Shown: positions 5,737 to 7,808 of the stretch, piece by piece
Numbering within the stretch: position 1 is the stretch's first letter
How the letters are laid out: each line of letters begins with the position of its first letter
Source: Treponema sp.
Lineage (GTDB): Bacteria > Spirochaetota > Spirochaetia > Treponematales > Treponemataceae
Assembly: GCA_021442965.1 (NCBI GenBank)
Contig: JABUUX010000306.1
Location: forward strand, 1 to 7,808
DNA length: 7,808 nt
Reading direction: 5' to 3'
The notes under the pieces: generated by a model
What the model saw: only the letters and a program-made list of their open reading frames with translations
What the model was told of the DNA's origin: nothing
Database searches by the model: none
Position numbers and translations under genes: made by a program

Positions 5737-6520
5737 AATTTCCAAGATAAGCTTTGATTACCTGAGGATTTGCTTTAATTTCATCAGGAAGTCCTTCAGC
5801 AATAATTCTTCCGTAATCCAAAACCATAATTCGTTCACAAATTCCCATAACAAATTTCATATCATGTTCAATTAGAAGAACGGTAAGTTTGAATTCGTCA
5901 CGAATTTTTTCAATCATAAATCTTAATTCGTCTGTTTCTTGAGGATTCATCCCGGCGGCAGGTTCGTCCAAAAGCAGGAGCCTTGGATGTGAAGCTAGTG
6001 CTCGTGCAATTTCCAAACGGCGCTGTTCTCCGTATGAAAGGTTTTTGGCCAGTTCCATTTTCTTATCAGAAAGGTTAACAACTTCCAAAAAGCGGTTAAC
6101 TTTCTGATTCATCAATTCTTCATCACGCAGGAAACGAGGAAGACGAAGAAGGGCTTCTATTGAATTAGAGATACGCTGGTTGTGTAGTGCAATTCGGATA
6201 TTATCTGCAACCGTAAGACTTCCAAATAAACGGATATTCTGGAATGTTCTGGCAATGCCAAGTTTGTTTAATTTTGCAGGGGATTTTTTGTTTGTAATGT
6301 GAATTTTGTCATTTCTATCTGTAAATGTAATCTGCCCGCTTGTAGGGGTGTATACTCCCGAAAGCATATTGAATACTGTTGTTTTTCCAGCACCATTAGG
6401 ACCAATGAGCCCTACAAGTTCACCCTCTTTTATTTCGCATGAGAAATTACTTACGGCACATAATCCGCCAAAAACGATAGAAATATCAGAAGCTTTAAGT
6501 ACAGTTTTAGATTCGTTCAT
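5735..6520 (-). CDS. livG: Branched-chain amino-acid ABC transporter, ATP-binding subunit LivG
   Basis: This 261-residue ATPase has LivG hallmarks: Walker A GPNGAGKTT (40-48), the Q-loop GIARTFQNIRLF (Gln94), the LivG-specific signature LSYGEQRRLEIARAL (161-175), Walker B LLLLDEPAAGMNP (181-193, catalytic Glu187) and switch His219 in IEHDM. The C-terminus PQVIKAYLG matches the conserved LivG tail. All ATPase residues are intact. Family length is about 255-260. The start codon shares one base with the livM stop (TAATG) and follows a perfect SD, so translation is probably coupled to livM. It forms the heterodimeric motor with LivF at the cytoplasmic face of LivH/LivM. Confidence 0.95.
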   Translation of the reverse strand: MNESKTVLKASDISIVFGGLCAVSNFSCEIKEGELVGLIGPNGAGKTTVFNMLSGVYTPTSGQITFTDRNDKIHITNKKSPAKLNKLGIARTFQNIRLFGSLTVADNIRIALHNQRISNSIEALLRLPRFLRDEELMNQKVNRFLEVVNLSDKKMELAKNLSYGEQRRLEIARALASHPRLLLLDEPAAGMNPQETDELRFMIEKIRDEFKLTVLLIEHDMKFVMGICERIMVLDYGRIIAEGLPDEIKANPQVIKAYLGN

Positions 6521-7533
6521 TATTCAGCCTCCTGAGTTTCTGTAAAAGACTCTGCTGTTATTGATTCCTGTCTGCAAAATAATTTTTTTATCCATTCAAA
6601 TGATTTTATGAAAGACATTTCTTTAGTACCTAAAAGGCCCTGAGGTCTGAACAGCATTACTATTACCAGAACAACCGGGTAAACCAGAAGACGGAAATCT
6701 TTAAGAAAGCGGAGTGCTTCCTGAAGGATTGTAAGAACAAATGCAGCCAGAACAGAACCGGTAGTGGAGCCCATTCCGCCAAGTACTACATAAATCAGAT
6801 AGTCTATACTTTTTGTGAACGAAGCCTGATCTGGTTTTACAAATCCGATAAGCATAACGTAAAGAGCTCCGCCAATTCCTGCAATAAAAGATGCAATTAC
6901 AAAGCCCAGCATTTTGTATTTAAAAATTGGAATTCCAGAACTGTTTGCGGCTACTTCGTCTTCACGAACTGCAAGGATTGCACGTCCATAAGAAGAGCGT
7001 ATAAAATTTTGAATAAGAACGATTATTACGACCAGTGAAGAAATGATAACAAGATACGCAAGTGTAGGATTCAGACAAAGACTTGTAACAAACTGTTTGC
7101 CGTTTGGCCCGCCTGTAATATTTTTAAGATTAATTAGAAGTTTAGAGATGATTTCCCCAAATGCCAGAGTTACAATTGCAAGATAGTCACCTTCAAGTTT
7201 TAGTACCGGAAATCCAATAAGAAATCCCAGAAAGGCCGAAATAAGGGCTGCTAGAATTACAGAAACTGGAAGAGGGATGCCGGCTTCTGTAAGAAGAACA
7301 GTTGCATAACAGCCAATTGCCATAAATCCTGCCTGTCCTAAAGAAAGCTGACCTGTAATTCCACAGATGATATTTACACTTAAAGCCATAATGGCATTCA
7401 CACCCGAAAGTGTAAGAAGTTGTGCTACATAGGCGTCAATAATACCAAAATTTATAAGGACTGTTGGTACGATAATACAAAAAGCAGCAACTCCTGAAAG
7501 AATCAGTGTATTTCTTATGAATGTATTTTTCAT
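6520..7533 (-). CDS. livM: Branched-chain amino-acid ABC transporter, permease subunit LivM
   Basis: This 337-residue inner-membrane protein has about eight or nine hydrophobic segments (roughly 10-28, 32-58, 66-82, 88-110, 118-135, 155-177, 207-230, 243-270 and 280-297). It carries the LivM signatures GQLSLGQAGFMAIGCYA (61-77), LEGDYLAIVTLAFGEI (113-128), TGGPNG (140-145) and the ATPase-coupling loop YGRAILAVREDEVAANSSGI (182-201). Near the C-terminus VMLFRPQGLLG (292-302) is also family-typical. A polar tail of about 35 residues (SFIKSFEWIKKLFC...TETQEAE) extends beyond it and is probably cytoplasmic. LivM pairs with LivH to form the translocation path. The gene starts 8 bases after livH, with an AGGGGG-type SD straddling the livH stop, and overlaps livG by one base at its end. 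Confidence 0.95.
   Translation of the reverse strand: MKNTFIRNTLILSGVAAFCIIVPTVLINFGIIDAYVAQLLTLSGVNAIMALSVNIICGITGQLSLGQAGFMAIGCYATVLLTEAGIPLPVSVILAALISAFLGFLIGFPVLKLEGDYLAIVTLAFGEIISKLLINLKNITGGPNGKQFVTSLCLNPTLAYLVIISSLVVIIVLIQNFIRSSYGRAILAVREDEVAANSSGIPIFKYKMLGFVIASFIAGIGGALYVMLIGFVKPDQASFTKSIDYLIYVVLGGMGSTTGSVLAAFVLTILQEALRFLKDFRLLVYPVVLVIVMLFRPQGLLGTKEMSFIKSFEWIKKLFCRQESITAESFTETQEAE
6528..6533 (-). promoter_or_regulatory. Consensus ribosome binding site of livG
   Basis: On the minus strand AGGAGG, fully complementary to a typical 16S rRNA tail, stands 7 bases before the livG ATG at 6520 and lies within the last codons of livM. It is the strongest SD in the window. Confidence 0.8.
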
Positions 7534-7537
7534 ATCT

Positions 7538-7543
7538 CCCCCT
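7538..7543 (-). promoter_or_regulatory. Ribosome binding site of livM
   Basis: On the minus strand AGGGGG precedes the livM ATG (7533) by 4 bases and overlaps the TAG stop of livH (7542-7544). The purine-rich run continues as AGAT up to the ATG, so alternative pairing registers are possible. Confidence 0.55.
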
Positions 7544-7808
7544 ATACCTTAACAGTGCGTTTCTTACCAAAAATTCCCGTAGGTTTTACTAGAAGGATTA
7601 TGATAAGAAGTGAATATGAAATAACATCAGCGTACTGTGATGAAAGATATGCTTTTGTCATGGTTTCTGCAGTTCCAAGAATGACACCGCCGAACATAGC
7701 ACCTGGAATGGAACCAATGCCTCCAAGAACTGCAGCAACAAATGCTTTTAATCCAGGAATATATCCCATAGTCGGTTCAACCTGTGGATAAGCAAGGGCG
7801 TAAAGAAC
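7542..7808 (-). CDS. livH: Branched-chain amino-acid ABC transporter, permease subunit LivH (C-terminal part)
   Basis: The frame is open from the right edge of the window to the TAG at 7542-7544, giving the last 88 residues of a protein whose start lies outside. It begins at the edge with VLYALAYPQVEPTMGYIPGL and continues with the LivH signature KAFVAAVLGGIGSIPGAMFG, followed by GGVILGTAETMTKAYLSSQY and a final hydrophobic helix ending in LVKPTGIFGKKRTVKV. Both the loop before the conserved GGIGSIPGA and the PTGIFG terminus are typical of LivH, so the C-terminus is complete. An internal ATG at 7769 is not the real start, because the homologous sequence continues upstream of it. LivH is the partner permease of LivM; the gene order H-M-G-F is the standard one. 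Confidence 0.93.
   Translation of the reverse strand, partial: VLYALAYPQVEPTMGYIPGLKAFVAAVLGGIGSIPGAMFGGVILGTAETMTKAYLSSQYADVISYSLLIIILLVKPTGIFGKKRTVKV

Noticed and set aside
5722..5745. TTG start for livF at 5745
   Set aside because: No SD precedes it and it overlaps livG; the ATG at 5721 has AAGGA upstream and gives the standard LivF N-terminus.
5017..7808. Liv operon as a novel transporter
   Set aside because: All four subunits carry standard family motifs in the standard order; only the substrate is unproven because the binding-protein gene is not in the window.

Overview
This window looks like an ordinary chromosomal segment from a low-to-moderate G+C spirochaete, most likely a treponeme (gut or rumen type rather than T. 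pallidum, because it carries a Liv-type branched-chain amino-acid transporter). The evidence for this is a PEGA-domain surface protein with a barrel-like tail, a lipoprotein with a relaxed spirochaete-style lipobox, AT-rich codon use, and gene starts without Shine-Dalgarno (SD) sequences at the heads of transcription units. The taxonomic call is inference; no rRNA or other marker gene is present.

Layout from left to right. (1) Bases 1-222, minus strand: the N-terminal end of an exported lipoprotein that runs off the left edge. (2) 263-952, plus: a RadC-family (UPF0758, JAMM fold) protein, divergent from the lipoprotein. (3) 968-4456, plus: a compact three-gene unit made of a PEGA/Ig-like/barrel-like envelope protein, a membrane-anchored HtrA/DegS-like serine protease 19 bases later, and a low-molecular-weight protein tyrosine phosphatase overlapping the protease by 4 bases. 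A promoter-like sequence with a perfect TATAAT sits 7 bases before the first start codon of this unit. (4) 4492-4974, plus: a small unrecognised multi-pass membrane protein with its own promoter-like sequence. (5) 4973-5013: a strong hairpin terminator that works in either direction between convergent units. (6) 5017-7808, minus: the distal part of a livHMGF operon (LivH cut by the right edge, then LivM, LivG, LivF), tightly packed with good ribosome binding sites. The substrate-binding protein LivJ/LivK and the operon promoter are not in the window.

How the genes work together. LivH/LivM form the inner-membrane channel and LivG/LivF the paired ATPases of one importer for branched-chain amino acids or related compounds. 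The plus-strand unit is envelope-related: a putative outer-membrane protein, a periplasmic quality-control protease and a cytoplasmic phosphatase whose target is not evident. No mobile element, CRISPR array, tRNA or rRNA gene was seen, and no intergenic stretch exceeds about 45 bases. The most interesting window-wide pattern is that genes at the head of a transcription unit lack SD sequences, two of them having a -10 element placed so that the transcript would begin at or next to the start codon, while genes inside operons have clear SD sequences.
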